Source: an uncultured Bacteroidia bacterium (GTDB lineage Bacteria > Bacteroidota > Bacteroidia > Bacteroidales > F082). From it: 49,644 bases of DNA. The stretch covers positions 1-49,644 of the forward strand of contig CACXQV010000037.1 of NCBI GenBank assembly GCA_902769875.1. Reading direction: 5' to 3'. A model generated the notes under the pieces. The model searched no databases. It was not told where the DNA came from and was given only the letters and a program-made list of their open reading frames with translations. The position numbers and the translations under genes are program-made. Shown here in pieces: positions 23,940 through 32,311 of this stretch (its first letter is position 1; each line of letters opens with the position of its first letter).

Positions 23940-24747
23940 TTATATCAACCTGAAAACAAGGAATTTCCGTCCAGAAATCGGAATCGTTTTGGGTTCTGGT
24001 TTAGGCGGATTGGCCAATGGCATCACGGTTCAACACGCCATCTCCTATTCTGACATCCCGAACTTTCCCGTTTCCACTGTGCAAGGCCACAAGGGGCAAC
24101 TGCTGTTCGGGACCATCGCAGGTCGGCGTGTGGTGGCCATGCAAGGGCGTTTCCACTTCTATGAAGGCTACCCGATAGAAACCGTCACCTTCCCCATTCG
24201 CGTGATGATGCAGTTGGGCATACAGTTCCTCATCCTCAGCAATGCCGCTGGCGGCCTGAACCCCGACTTCAAAGTGGGCGACATCATGATCATCACCGAC
24301 CAAATCCACATGATGCCCAACCCGCTGATTGGGCCGCACGACGACCGTTTCGGCGACCGTTTCCCCGACATGAGCGAGCCTTACGACAAGCGCCTCATCC
24401 ACTTGGCCAATGCCATCGCAAAAGAGAAAGGCATTGAGGTTCAGCACGGTGTGTACACCGCCACCACCGGCCCGACCTACGAAACACCAGCCGAGTGCCG
24501 CTACTTCCGCATCATCGGGACTGACGCCATCGGAATGTCAACCACGCCAGAGGTCATCGTGGCGCGACAAGGCAAACTGCCCGTTTTCGGCCTGTCCATC
24601 ATCTCCGACATGGGCAACATCTACGGCGAGGATCATCCAGTCACCATCACGCACGAGGAAGTCATCAAGGCCGTGAACGCCGTGGAGCCGAAACTCATCA
24701 CCCTCATCACCGAACTCATCCGCCGCTCGTCCGAAATCAAGTTCTGA
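23911..24747 (+). CDS. Purine nucleoside phosphorylase
   Basis: Predicted trimeric type I enzyme that splits guanosine/inosine-type nucleosides with phosphate, for purine salvage. The 278-aa product has LGSGLGGLA, VQGHKGQLLFG, QGRFHFYEGY, NAAGGLNPDF, GPTYETPAE and GMSTTPEV, the standard sites for phosphate and purine. The start is inside the lpxK frame (29 bp overlap) and the stop shares bases with the lpxH start (TGATG), so all three are co-translated. Its place between two lipid A genes is positional and not a known functional link. Confidence 0.93.
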   Translation: MYDKILTTIDYINLKTRNFRPEIGIVLGSGLGGLANGITVQHAISYSDIPNFPVSTVQGHKGQLLFGTIAGRRVVAMQGRFHFYEGYPIETVTFPIRVMMQLGIQFLILSNAAGGLNPDFKVGDIMIITDQIHMMPNPLIGPHDDRFGDRFPDMSEPYDKRLIHLANAIAKEKGIEVQHGVYTATTGPTYETPAECRYFRIIGTDAIGMSTTPEVIVARQGKLPVFGLSIISDMGNIYGEDHPVTITHEEVIKAVNAVEPKLITLITELIRRSSEIKF

Positions 24748-25511
24748 TGGCCGTTTATTTCGTCACCGACTTCCATTTGGGCATCCCCACGCTTGCCGAC
24801 AGCCACGAGCGCGAAAAGAAACTCGTGCGCTTCTTGGACGACATCCGCCCCGACTGCGAGGAACTCTACCTCATGGGCGATTTGTTCGACTTTTGGTTTG
24901 AGTACAAGACCGTGATTCCCAAGGGTTTCGTCAGGCTGCAAGGCAAATTGGCCGAGTTCACTGATGCAGGCGTTCCCGTGCATTTGTTCATCGGCAACCA
25001 CGATTTGTGGAGTTTTGGTTACTTGCGCGATGAAATCGGGATTGAACTGCACCGCGAACCCATCATCAAGACCATCAAAGGAAAGAAGTTCTTCCTCGTC
25101 CACGGCGACGGACGAGGTCCGGGAGACAAAGGCTACAAGTTCCTCAAAAAGGTGTTTGAATGTAAGCTCAACCAGTTCTTATTCAGACTGATACATCCCG
25201 ATTTCGGCATAGGATTGGCTTTGAAATGGTCGCACAACCACCGCCTGAAAAAACTCAAAAACGAGGTGGAATGCGGCTATTACGACGACATCCCCAACAC
25301 GCGCCTCTACCAATACGCCCAAGAACAAGCCCAACTCGACCCTTCAATTGACTTCTTCGTCTTCGGCCACCAGCACAAACCGATGCAATACAAGACCGGC
25401 GACCACGCCATAACAACCGTTGTGGGGAATTGGATTTATGATTTCAGTTATGCGGTGTTTGATGGGGAGAAGGTGGAGTTGAAGAGGTTTGAGGAAGAGT
25501 TGAAAGCGTGA
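24747..25511 (+). CDS. lpxH: UDP-2,3-diacylglucosamine diphosphatase (LpxH type)
   Basis: A 254-aa calcineurin-like metallophosphoesterase with all metal motifs: TDFHLG (1), GDLFDFWFEY (2), GNHDLW (3), VHGDGRG (4) and FGHQHKPM (5). It removes UMP from UDP-diacyl-glucosamine in lipid A synthesis on the cytoplasmic side of the inner membrane. The DFHLG and DFWFEY wording is that of the LpxH-like Bacteroidota branch. The start overlaps the purine phosphorylase stop by one base. lpxK in the same operon supports the function. Confidence 0.88.
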   Translation: MAVYFVTDFHLGIPTLADSHEREKKLVRFLDDIRPDCEELYLMGDLFDFWFEYKTVIPKGFVRLQGKLAEFTDAGVPVHLFIGNHDLWSFGYLRDEIGIELHREPIIKTIKGKKFFLVHGDGRGPGDKGYKFLKKVFECKLNQFLFRLIHPDFGIGLALKWSHNHRLKKLKNEVECGYYDDIPNTRLYQYAQEQAQLDPSIDFFVFGHQHKPMQYKTGDHAITTVVGNWIYDFSYAVFDGEKVELKRFEEELKA

Positions 25512-25532
25512 AAGACAATCGCGATTTGAATC

Positions 25533-25549
25533 GGTTACAAATTGTAACC
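25533..25549. promoter_or_regulatory. 17-bp palindrome at the DUF1016 promoter (operator-like)
   Basis: GGTTACAA-A-TTGTAACC is a perfect inverted repeat with a single central base. It spans the -33 region of the promoter whose -7 element is at 25567-25574, so a dimeric repressor bound here would block RNA polymerase. Confidence 0.6.
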
Positions 25550-25566
25550 AGTTGGAAAAACTTTTC

Positions 25567-25574
25567 TAACTTTG
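25567..25574 (+). promoter_or_regulatory. -7 element of the DUF1016-RlaP operon
   Basis: TAACTTTG is an exact match, 8 nt before the ATG at 25583. Confidence 0.65.
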
Positions 25575-25582
25575 CCGCCACT

Positions 25583-26653
25583 ATGACTACCGAAATCATT
25601 CACATTGAAGAATCCGAATACAACTCAATTCTGCTACAGGCCGTAGCAGTAATTGACAAAGCCCGTGCAAATGCAGCAAAAAGCGTGAGTTGCATTGCCA
25701 ACACTGCTTATTGGGAAATCGGCAAACTGCTTTATGAGAAAAAACTTGATAGTGGTTATGGAAACCGCGTCGTTGAAAGGCTTTCCGTCGACTTAAAGCA
25801 ATTGTATCCCTCAATGGGCCTTTCGCCCCGTAACTTATGGGATATGAAACGCTTTTATGTTCGCTTTCTTGAAAGCGACGAAAAACTGCGACAGGCTGTC
25901 GCAGTTTTGCCTTGGTCGCATAACTTGATGCTAATCAACAAAAAACTCGGATTATCTGATGACCAGATTCTTTTCTATTCACAACAAGTTGTGGCAAAAG
26001 GTTGGAATCGTGATTTGCTGATGAACGCCATCAAACTCAAGATGCACGAAAACCAGATGCCCGTTCTTCCCGACAACAATTTTTCGACAACGCTTCCCGC
26101 TCTTCAGGCCAATTATGCCAATGAGGTATTCAGGGACAATTACAACCTTGGCTTTCTCGGGGTTACGGAACCCATTGGCGAACTCGAACTTGAACGCCGT
26201 TTGGTCGAAAAGGTCAAACTGTTTCTTTTGGAACTTGGCAAAGGCTTTACCTTCATCGGAAACCAGTATGTATTGGAGTACAACGGCAAGGAAAGCAAGG
26301 TCGATATGCTTTTCTTCCATCGAGGATTACGCTGTTTGGTGGCCATCGATTTGAAGATTGGAGCCTTCAAGCCCGAATACGCTGGCAAGATGAATTACTA
26401 TCTTTCCCTTCTCGACAGAATAGAGCGGGGCGAGGACGAGAACCGTTCCATAGGCATCATCCTTTGTGCAGAGAAAGACCATGTGGATGTGGAACTGGCA
26501 TTGGAAGACATGGGAAAACCGATAGGCGTGGCCGAATACCAGTTGATACTTCCGAAGCAAGAATTGGAAAAGGTTGTCAGGGACGAAATCGCCATATACG
26601 AAAGAGACCGGCAGAGAATTTCGAGCAATTCTACAGAAAACGAATTCAATTAA
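25583..26653 (+). CDS. DUF1016 (YhcG-type) PDDEXK nuclease-domain protein
   Basis: A 356-aa protein with an N-terminal DUF1016_N domain (NTAYWEIGKLL, SPRNLWDMKRFYVRF, LPWSHNLMLINK) and a C-terminal PD-(D/E)xK nuclease domain (GKGFTFIGNQYVLE, SKVDMLFFHRGLRCLVAIDLKIGAF, GKMNYYLSLLD, SIGIILCAEKD). The catalytic set would be the Asp of KVDMLFFH and DLK. The family is found by R-M systems and defence islands; no clear activity is established. Start 25583 is chosen because the exact -7 element ends 8 nt upstream; the frame reaches 25508 and overlaps lpxH by 4 nt. The RlaP-like gene follows 18 bp later. Confidence 0.85.
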   Translation: MTTEIIHIEESEYNSILLQAVAVIDKARANAAKSVSCIANTAYWEIGKLLYEKKLDSGYGNRVVERLSVDLKQLYPSMGLSPRNLWDMKRFYVRFLESDEKLRQAVAVLPWSHNLMLINKKLGLSDDQILFYSQQVVAKGWNRDLLMNAIKLKMHENQMPVLPDNNFSTTLPALQANYANEVFRDNYNLGFLGVTEPIGELELERRLVEKVKLFLLELGKGFTFIGNQYVLEYNGKESKVDMLFFHRGLRCLVAIDLKIGAFKPEYAGKMNYYLSLLDRIERGEDENRSIGIILCAEKDHVDVELALEDMGKPIGVAEYQLILPKQELEKVVRDEIAIYERDRQRISSNSTENEFN

Positions 26654-26671
26654 CTTGAAATCGACCACAAT

Positions 26672-27460
26672 ATGGAGACCAACATGCAGAAAGCCATCTT
26701 CTCACACCTAAACCAAGTGGAACGCGAAAACAATGTGAAAGTCCTGCTTGCTGTTGAATCAGGGAGCAGGGCTTGGGGCTTCCATTCCGCTGAAAGCGAT
26801 TGGGATGTGCGCTTCGTCTATGTCCACCGACTCGACTGGTATCTGAGAGTGAATGAAGGCAAAGATGTGATTGAACACATTTACGACGATGATGTTGACC
26901 TCGTGGGTTGGGATTTGCGCAAGACTTTACGCTTATTCCAGAAGTCCAACCCTGCACTGATGGAATGGCTTCATTCGCCCATCATCTACCGCGCCGACGA
27001 GGTTTTCCTCTCACGCATGAGAGGGTTAGAGCCTGCCTATTTCAACCCCATCAAAGTCATGTACCATTATGCGAGCATCTACATCAAGCACGACAAACGC
27101 TATTTGCAAAACGCTGCCTATCCGCTGAAGCGTTTCCTTTACTACCTGCGCGGCATCCTCGCCTGTCGTTGGATTGAAGAAAGGCAATCTATGCCGCCTG
27201 TGTTGTTTATCGACTTGGTCAATGGCACTGTAAAAGAAGAAGCCATCCGTCAGAAAATCCAGGAATTACTTGCACTGAAAAAGGCGAGCAAAGAAAACGA
27301 CCTCAAGGAAGTGGACGCCAGCCTTGTGGAATACGCCCGCCATTGGGCCGATTATTATACGGAACGTGTAGGCACATTCCGTCCAGAGCATGACAAGACT
27401 TCTTCTGAGGCACTGGATTCCATCTTGTTTGATATGGTAATGCTCAACACAAACCATTAA
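26672..27460 (+). CDS. RlaP-type nucleotidyltransferase
   Basis: A 262-aa protein of the polymerase-beta nucleotidyltransferase superfamily, most like PF10127 (RlaP, proposed to act in RNA repair). The active-site block is ESGSRAWGFHSAESDWDVRF at residues about 29-48, with the GS and two Asp ligands (DWD) present; a third Asp is likely in DDDVDLVGWD. A helical C-terminal part follows (YFNPIKVMYHYASIYIKH, YPLKRFLYYLRGILACRWI). It follows the DUF1016 gene by 18 bp and so may work with it. The substrate is not known, and no RtcB or other RNA ligase is nearby. Confidence 0.78.
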   Translation: METNMQKAIFSHLNQVERENNVKVLLAVESGSRAWGFHSAESDWDVRFVYVHRLDWYLRVNEGKDVIEHIYDDDVDLVGWDLRKTLRLFQKSNPALMEWLHSPIIYRADEVFLSRMRGLEPAYFNPIKVMYHYASIYIKHDKRYLQNAAYPLKRFLYYLRGILACRWIEERQSMPPVLFIDLVNGTVKEEAIRQKIQELLALKKASKENDLKEVDASLVEYARHWADYYTERVGTFRPEHDKTSSEALDSILFDMVMLNTNH

Positions 27461-27549
27461 TTCCCATCGGAGGCGACTGCCCTGCCTCCTTAATCGCTTT
27501 CTTGATCACAACTTTTTCTCCAAACAACTCACCATTTGGATTTTTTGCG

Positions 27550-27557
27550 TAAATTTG
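27550..27557 (+). promoter_or_regulatory. -7 element of the dipeptidase gene
   Basis: TAAATTTG is an exact match, 48 nt before ATG 27606. It is followed by an AT-rich leader with repeated AATCTTGAAAT blocks. The longer frame from 27555 would begin inside this promoter. Confidence 0.65.
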
Positions 27558-27605
27558 CCCACAATCTTGAAATCTTCAAATCTTGAAATTCTAAATTCAA
27601 TAATT

Positions 27606-28982
27606 ATGCAAATCACCAACAACTACATCGAAGCCAACAAGGAGCGTTTCCTTGAGGAATTGTTTGACCTGATCAGAATCCCGTCCATCAGCTCGGAATC
27701 GGCGCACAAGCCCGACATGATCCGCTGTGCCGAGTGCTGGCGCGACCATCTTTTGAAAGCCGGCGCCGACAAGGCAGAGGTGATGCCCACCGAGGGCAAC
27801 CCCATCGTCTATGGCGAGAAAACCATCGACCCGAAACTGCCTACCGTCTTGGTTTACGGCCACTACGACGTGATGCCCGTCGATCCCATCGACCTGTGGC
27901 ACACCGACCCGTTTGAACCCGTCGTCAAGGACGGAAAAATCTGGGCTCGCGGCGCCGACGACGACAAAGGCCAGTCGTTCATGCACGCCAAAGCCTTTGA
28001 AACGATGGTGAAAACCAACACTTTGCCCTGCAACGTGAAGTTCATGCTCGAAGGCGAGGAGGAAATCGGCTCGGGTAGCCTCTCGAAGTGGATTGAGGAT
28101 TACAAAGACCTCGTGAAGGCCGACGTCATCCTCGTGTCCGACACCTCTATGATTGCCACCGACGTGCCGAGCATCACCACTGGCTTGCGCGGCTTGGCCT
28201 ATTGGGAAATCGAGGTCACCGGCCCCAACGCCGACCTCCACTCCGGCCTCTTCGGCGGCAGCGTGGCCAACCCGCTCAACACCTTGTGCGAGATGATTGC
28301 CAAATGCACCGACGAAAACAACCACATCACCATTCCGCATTTCTACGACGACGTCATTGAATGTTCCGCCCGCGAGCGCGAACTGCTCAATATGGCACCT
28401 TACAATGAGGAAAACTACAAGAACAGCCTCGGTGTGAAGGCTTTGCGCGGCGAGGAAGGCTACACCAAGATCGAGCGCGTGGGCGTGCGTCCCAGCTTCG
28501 ACCTTTGCGGAATGTGGGGCGGCTACACAGGCGAAGGCTCCAAGACCGTGCTGCCTTCGAAGGCCTACGCCAAACTCTCCTGCCGCTTGGTGCCCAACCA
28601 AAACCACGAGAAGATTGCCGCTTTGGTGAAGGACTATTTCGAGAAGAACGCTCCCGATTACGTCACGGTGAAGGTCACGCCGCTGCACGGCGGACAGGCC
28701 TACGGCTGCCCCATCGACCTGCCGGCTTACAAGGCCGCCGAAGCCGCCTACATGGACACCTACGGCAAGCAGCCCATCCCGATGCGCTCGGGCGGAAGCA
28801 TCCCGATTATCGCGAGATTCGAGGAAGTGCTGGGCATCAAGTCCATCCTGATGGGCTTCGGCCTCGGCGAAGACGCCATCCACTCGCCCAACGAGAACTA
28901 CCGCCTCGACCATTTCTACAAAGGCATCGAGACCATCATCGCCTTCTATCAGCATTTTGCGAAGGGCGGAGAGATTGCTTAA
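27606..28982 (+). CDS. M20 family dipeptidase
   Basis: A 458-aa zinc metallopeptidase of the M20A/CNDP-like branch. The metal site is visible: YGHYDVMPVD (His and Asp), WARGADDDKGQ (bridging Asp), EGEEEIGS (catalytic Glu pair), and HSPNENYRLDHF near the end. The lid/dimerisation domain lies at about residues 195-350 (GPNADLHSGLFGGSVANP). It likely splits di- or short peptides in the cytoplasm. The start is ATG 27606 (MQITNNYIEANKERFLEEL). Confidence 0.92.
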   Translation: MQITNNYIEANKERFLEELFDLIRIPSISSESAHKPDMIRCAECWRDHLLKAGADKAEVMPTEGNPIVYGEKTIDPKLPTVLVYGHYDVMPVDPIDLWHTDPFEPVVKDGKIWARGADDDKGQSFMHAKAFETMVKTNTLPCNVKFMLEGEEEIGSGSLSKWIEDYKDLVKADVILVSDTSMIATDVPSITTGLRGLAYWEIEVTGPNADLHSGLFGGSVANPLNTLCEMIAKCTDENNHITIPHFYDDVIECSARERELLNMAPYNEENYKNSLGVKALRGEEGYTKIERVGVRPSFDLCGMWGGYTGEGSKTVLPSKAYAKLSCRLVPNQNHEKIAALVKDYFEKNAPDYVTVKVTPLHGGQAYGCPIDLPAYKAAEAAYMDTYGKQPIPMRSGGSIPIIARFEEVLGIKSILMGFGLGEDAIHSPNENYRLDHFYKGIETIIAFYQHFAKGGEIA

Positions 28983-29002
28983 AACTACTCTTTATTGAAA
29001 TG

Positions 29003-29030
29003 AAAAAGAGCGGCAAACACCGCTCTTTTT
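29003..29030. terminator. Bidirectional terminator (dipeptidase / ABC operon)
   Basis: AAAAAGAGCGG and CCGCTCTTTTT form an 11-bp stem around CAAACA. The A and T runs at either side allow it to work for both converging transcripts. Confidence 0.9.
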
Positions 29031-29033
29031 CAT

Positions 29034-30227
29034 TTACTTCGAGAACATCACCTTCTCGCTGTTGAACATTCGGGTCAGACCCCAAATGGCGAAACCTGTG
29101 TAAACCACGTTGGCCACCAAAGTGACGATGACGGGCATCCATTTCATTTCGTGGGCAAAGACAGAAGTCATCACCTGAATGGAGTTGTAGAAAGGTATCA
29201 GGTAGGCCGTCAGGCTCTCAGGCGTGCCACTCTGGAACATAGGCATCAAGCCACAGAACATCACCACCAGCATGAAAGGCGTAATCATGGTACCCGCGTT
29301 CTTCACGTCTTTGGCCAAAGCAGAAAGCAAACTGACGGCCGAGGCCATAATGAGCACCGATGAAAGGATGATAAGCAGCAAAACCGTGTAATCTGCGCTC
29401 GTGTAGTTGAGCCCCAATTCTATGCCAGCCTCGTCGGCCTGTATCATCTTAGGCAGCGACAGCACGATACCAATGAAACTCGATATACCGCTCAGCAGCG
29501 CGATGCCACTCAACGAAACCACTTTGCCCAAGGCCAGCTCATTTCTCCTCAAAGGAGTCACTAACAAGGTAGCAATCGTGCCACGTTCCTTCTCGCCAGC
29601 GATGCTGCTTGGCGCGATGGCCATCACACCACTGAAGAGCATCATCAAGATAAGCATCGGGATGAGCTTGGACAAAATGCTACCCAGCACGTCGTCTTGA
29701 TTGGCCATGTCGAATTGGGCTTCCTCAGAATCGGCACGATTGATGTCGAAACGATTGCTCAGTTGGTCTTCGTAAGCAGAAAGGGAGGCTTCGAGGATAT
29801 GATAAACGCGACTTGACGCATTATTGGCCGAGTTGTAGTAGATTTCCACATTGGGAGCCGCAGTGCCGCTTTGCGGGTCAAAGGCAGCCACCTTTTCGTC
29901 GAACGCCTCGGGGAAGCGCATCAGAACGACATCGAGTTCCTTGTCTTCAAGATTCTTGACATCATCCTCCAAAAGGGGCATTGGCAGCAATGTCGTATTG
30001 GGTATCTCTTTCAAGATTGGCAGCATACTTTCTGGCAGATTCTCCACTTGGAGGACGACCTCCTCATCGGCTCCCTCATTGGCCATCTTTTTCATGCCCA
30101 TACCCATAATGGTATAAATAATGTATATGAGCAGACCCGGCATGATGACCGTGGTAAACAGCAGCTGACGGTCGCCAAAGAAACGTGCGAACTCTTTCTT
30201 GATGATAGTCAATGCGTTGCTTTTCAT
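29034..30227 (-). CDS. ABC-2 type exporter permease (NatB-like)
   Basis: A 397-aa inner-membrane protein: one N-terminal membrane helix (LLFTTVIMPGLLIYIIYTIM), a large extracytoplasmic domain at residues 50-170, then about five more helices. SIAGEKERGTIATLLVTPLRR (residues about 205-225) is the coupling motif typical of NatB/ABC-2 permeases. It overlaps the ATPase gene by 4 bp and forms one exporter with it. NatAB relatives export sodium or small toxic molecules; the substrate is unknown here. Confidence 0.88.
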   Translation of the reverse strand: MKSNALTIIKKEFARFFGDRQLLFTTVIMPGLLIYIIYTIMGMGMKKMANEGADEEVVLQVENLPESMLPILKEIPNTTLLPMPLLEDDVKNLEDKELDVVLMRFPEAFDEKVAAFDPQSGTAAPNVEIYYNSANNASSRVYHILEASLSAYEDQLSNRFDINRADSEEAQFDMANQDDVLGSILSKLIPMLILMMLFSGVMAIAPSSIAGEKERGTIATLLVTPLRRNELALGKVVSLSGIALLSGISSFIGIVLSLPKMIQADEAGIELGLNYTSADYTVLLLIILSSVLIMASAVSLLSALAKDVKNAGTMITPFMLVVMFCGLMPMFQSGTPESLTAYLIPFYNSIQVMTSVFAHEMKWMPVIVTLVANVVYTGFAIWGLTRMFNSEKVMFSK

Positions 30228-31000
30228 TCTTCACCTCCTTTCACTTCTTTGTACAATTCGAAGAAACGGTCTTCCATTGTCATGCCATTACACACCTCGC
30301 CAAGGGTGTCGCAGGCTATCATACGACCATCGATGATGATGCCCACGCGGTCACATAACCGTTCCACAAGACTGAAAATATGGGTACTGAGGATAATGGT
30401 CTTGCCCTCGTCGCGCAATTCTTGCAAATAGTCAGTAACAGTGCGGGCGGTCAGCACGTCGAGGCCATTGGTAGGCTCGTCGAAGATGATGATGTCGGGG
30501 TTGTGAACCAGTGAGATGACCAGCGAGAGTTTCTGTTTCATGCCGGTGGAAAGGTTGGCCACCTTCACCTCAGCGAACTTGTTGACTCCAAAACGCTCAA
30601 ACATCTTGGCCTTGCGTTCAGCCACTACCTCGGGCTCAATGCCGTAAAGCTGCGAGAAAAAGTCGAACAGGTAATTGGGCGTAAAGAAATCCTCGAGTTT
30701 CAGTTCCGAGGTCAAGAATCCAATCTTGCCGCGCACTTCTTCGGGCTGGTTCACCACACTGAAGCCATCCAACAGGGCGTCGCCACTGTCGGGGCGTATC
30801 AGGGTGGCCAACATGCGCAAGGTCGTGGTCTTGCCCGCCCCGTTGGGACCGAGCAGACCGAAAATCTCGCCTTTGTTGGCGGTAAACGAAAGGTTATCGA
30901 CTGCCACAATCTCCTTGCGATCCGTCTTTTCAATCTGTTGTTGTTTGCGTGAGAGCCTGAAGGTCTTGCTCAGGCTCTCAACGCGAAGGATTTCGTTCAT
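30224..31000 (-). CDS. ABC transporter ATP-binding protein (NatA-like)
   Basis: A 258-aa nucleotide-binding subunit with Walker A GPNGAGKTTTLRMLATLI, the signature LSTGMKQKLSL, Walker B IIFDEPTNGLD and the switch His in ILSTHIF. It drives the permease encoded directly downstream with a 4-bp overlap (minus strand). The wording ...SKTFRLSRKQQ... VDNLSFTANKGEIFGLLGPNG is the common NatA form. It has no exact -7 element in the 70 bp upstream. Confidence 0.92.
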   Translation of the reverse strand: MNEILRVESLSKTFRLSRKQQQIEKTDRKEIVAVDNLSFTANKGEIFGLLGPNGAGKTTTLRMLATLIRPDSGDALLDGFSVVNQPEEVRGKIGFLTSELKLEDFFTPNYLFDFFSQLYGIEPEVVAERKAKMFERFGVNKFAEVKVANLSTGMKQKLSLVISLVHNPDIIIFDEPTNGLDVLTARTVTDYLQELRDEGKTIILSTHIFSLVERLCDRVGIIIDGRMIACDTLGEVCNGMTMEDRFFELYKEVKGGEE

Positions 31001-31050
31001 AGTATTCTATTTTGATATGTTGCCACAATTTATGTAAATCTGAAAATCGA

Positions 31051-31070
31051 ATTTTATGATTTGCATAAAA
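31051..31070. repeat. 20-bp direct repeat, left of ATPase cassette
   Basis: ATTTTATGATTTGCATAAAA, identical to 32252-32271 and in the same orientation. It lies 1 bp from the stop codon of the ATPase gene. The repeat has partial dyad symmetry (TTTTATG/CATAAAA). Confidence 0.75.
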
Positions 31071-31071
31071 C

Positions 31072-32220
31072 CTAAAGGTTTTTCCATGAAATATAGTCGC
31101 CATTGGAGGTTTTGATGTTCTGCTCGCCGCCGTAAACCACATGCAGCCGATCCGTGTCCAATTGGGCGGTCTTGGCGAAAGTCTTCAACGAAGCAAAATG
31201 GTCGCTGTGCATGGTGGCCACCGACTTGATTTCGTAACACTCCAAAGTCATTCCTTGCTCTGAAAGCAAATCAACTTCGTCATTGTTGTTGTCGCGCCAA
31301 AAATAGAGGTTTGGCTCGCGGCCTTGCGCGTATGCCCGTTTCACGAACTCGGCAACTACCATGTTTTCAAACAGTTCGCCGCGCAAGTAATGCGTTTCCA
31401 TCTGTTTCGTTTCCTCCATTCCCAACAATGAGGCGACCAATCCCGTGTCGCAAAAATACAGTTTCGGTGACTTCACGAGGCGTTTGTTGAAGTTTTTGTG
31501 GTAAGGTTTCAGCAAAAAAATAGTGTAACTCGTCTCCAAAATGGATAACCAAACATTGGCAGTGGGCACCGAAATTCCACATTCCGTGGCCAATGACGCC
31601 ACATTGAGCAGTTGCCCCACACGACCCGCACAGAGTTTCAGGAAGCGGACAAACTGCGACATGTCGCTGATGTTGCGAAGCAAACGCACATCACGCTCGA
31701 GGTAAGTCTGCACATAATTGGGGAAGAAATCCACGGGAGCAATGTCCTTGTCGTAGATGCGCGGATAGCCACCGGTCATCAGCCATTCGTTCAAATTCTC
31801 AGGCAATAACGAGACTTGGCGAAGTTCGCCGACGGAGAGCGGTGCCATCTTCATCACTGCCGTGCGTCCGGCAAGGCTTTGCGAGATGCGCTCCATCAGC
31901 AGGAAGTTGTGTGAACCAGAAAGGATGTACATTCCCGTTTCGTTTCGTTCATCGACTTGGGTTTGGATGTAGGAGAACAAATCGGGGGCGTATTGTGCCT
32001 CGTCTATGATCAAAGGTGTGCCGAAGTTCATCAGGAAACCGCGAGGGTCTTCGATGGCAAACTGGCGACGGTCCAAGTCCTCCAACGAGATGTATTTGAA
32101 GTCGTTAAAGCGCTGTTTTAACAAGGTGGATTTCCCGCATTGGCGCGTGCCCGTCAGCGTGACAACAGGGAATTTTGTCGTCATTTGTCGCAGTTTTTTT
32201 TCTATGGAGCGTTCTATCAT
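31072..32220 (-). CDS. AAA_14/DUF4143 ATPase
   Basis: A 382-aa P-loop ATPase: Walker A LTGTRQCGKSTLL (residues ~22-35), Walker B TPLIIDEAQYAP, sensor YILSGSHNFLLM, then a C-terminal DUF4143 domain with a PD-(D/E)xK nuclease-like fold (LRGELFENMVVAEFVKR, YFWRDNNNDEVDLL, ECYEIKS). Such proteins occur in many copies in Bacteroidota and no function is settled. The start ATG 32220 (MIERSIEKKLRQ) follows an exact -7 element at 32236-32243. The gene is framed by exact 20-bp direct repeats, and its stop is TAG, which shows that TAG is a stop codon in this genome. Confidence 0.88.
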   Translation of the reverse strand: MIERSIEKKLRQMTTKFPVVTLTGTRQCGKSTLLKQRFNDFKYISLEDLDRRQFAIEDPRGFLMNFGTPLIIDEAQYAPDLFSYIQTQVDERNETGMYILSGSHNFLLMERISQSLAGRTAVMKMAPLSVGELRQVSLLPENLNEWLMTGGYPRIYDKDIAPVDFFPNYVQTYLERDVRLLRNISDMSQFVRFLKLCAGRVGQLLNVASLATECGISVPTANVWLSILETSYTIFLLKPYHKNFNKRLVKSPKLYFCDTGLVASLLGMEETKQMETHYLRGELFENMVVAEFVKRAYAQGREPNLYFWRDNNNDEVDLLSEQGMTLECYEIKSVATMHSDHFASLKTFAKTAQLDTDRLHVVYGGEQNIKTSNGDYISWKNL

Positions 32221-32235
32221 ACCCGAAATTTTATG

Positions 32236-32243
32236 CAAAAATA
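32236..32243 (-). promoter_or_regulatory. -7 element of the AAA_14/DUF4143 ATPase gene
   Basis: TATTTTTG on the minus strand, 15 nt before ATG 32220. It rules out the upstream TTG at 32238 as the start. Confidence 0.62.
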
Positions 32244-32251
32244 CAAATTCG

Positions 32252-32271
32252 ATTTTATGATTTGCATAAAA
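32252..32271. repeat. 20-bp direct repeat, right of ATPase cassette
   Basis: Same 20 bases as 31051-31070. It is upstream of the ATPase promoter, so the two repeats enclose promoter and gene as one unit of about 1.2 kb. Confidence 0.75.
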
Positions 32272-32311
32272 ATCGAGAAAAATTTACTCCTATTTCCTAC
32301 AGTTTTGAGGC

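Noticed and set aside
25508-25582. Longer N-terminus for the DUF1016 protein starting inside lpxH
   Set aside because: The extra 25 residues are not conserved in style, and the exact -7 element at 25567-25574 lies within them.
27597-28955. 452-codon open frame antisense to the M20 dipeptidase
   Set aside because: The plus-strand frame has all metal-site motifs of M20. The antisense frame is a codon-bias shadow without promoter.
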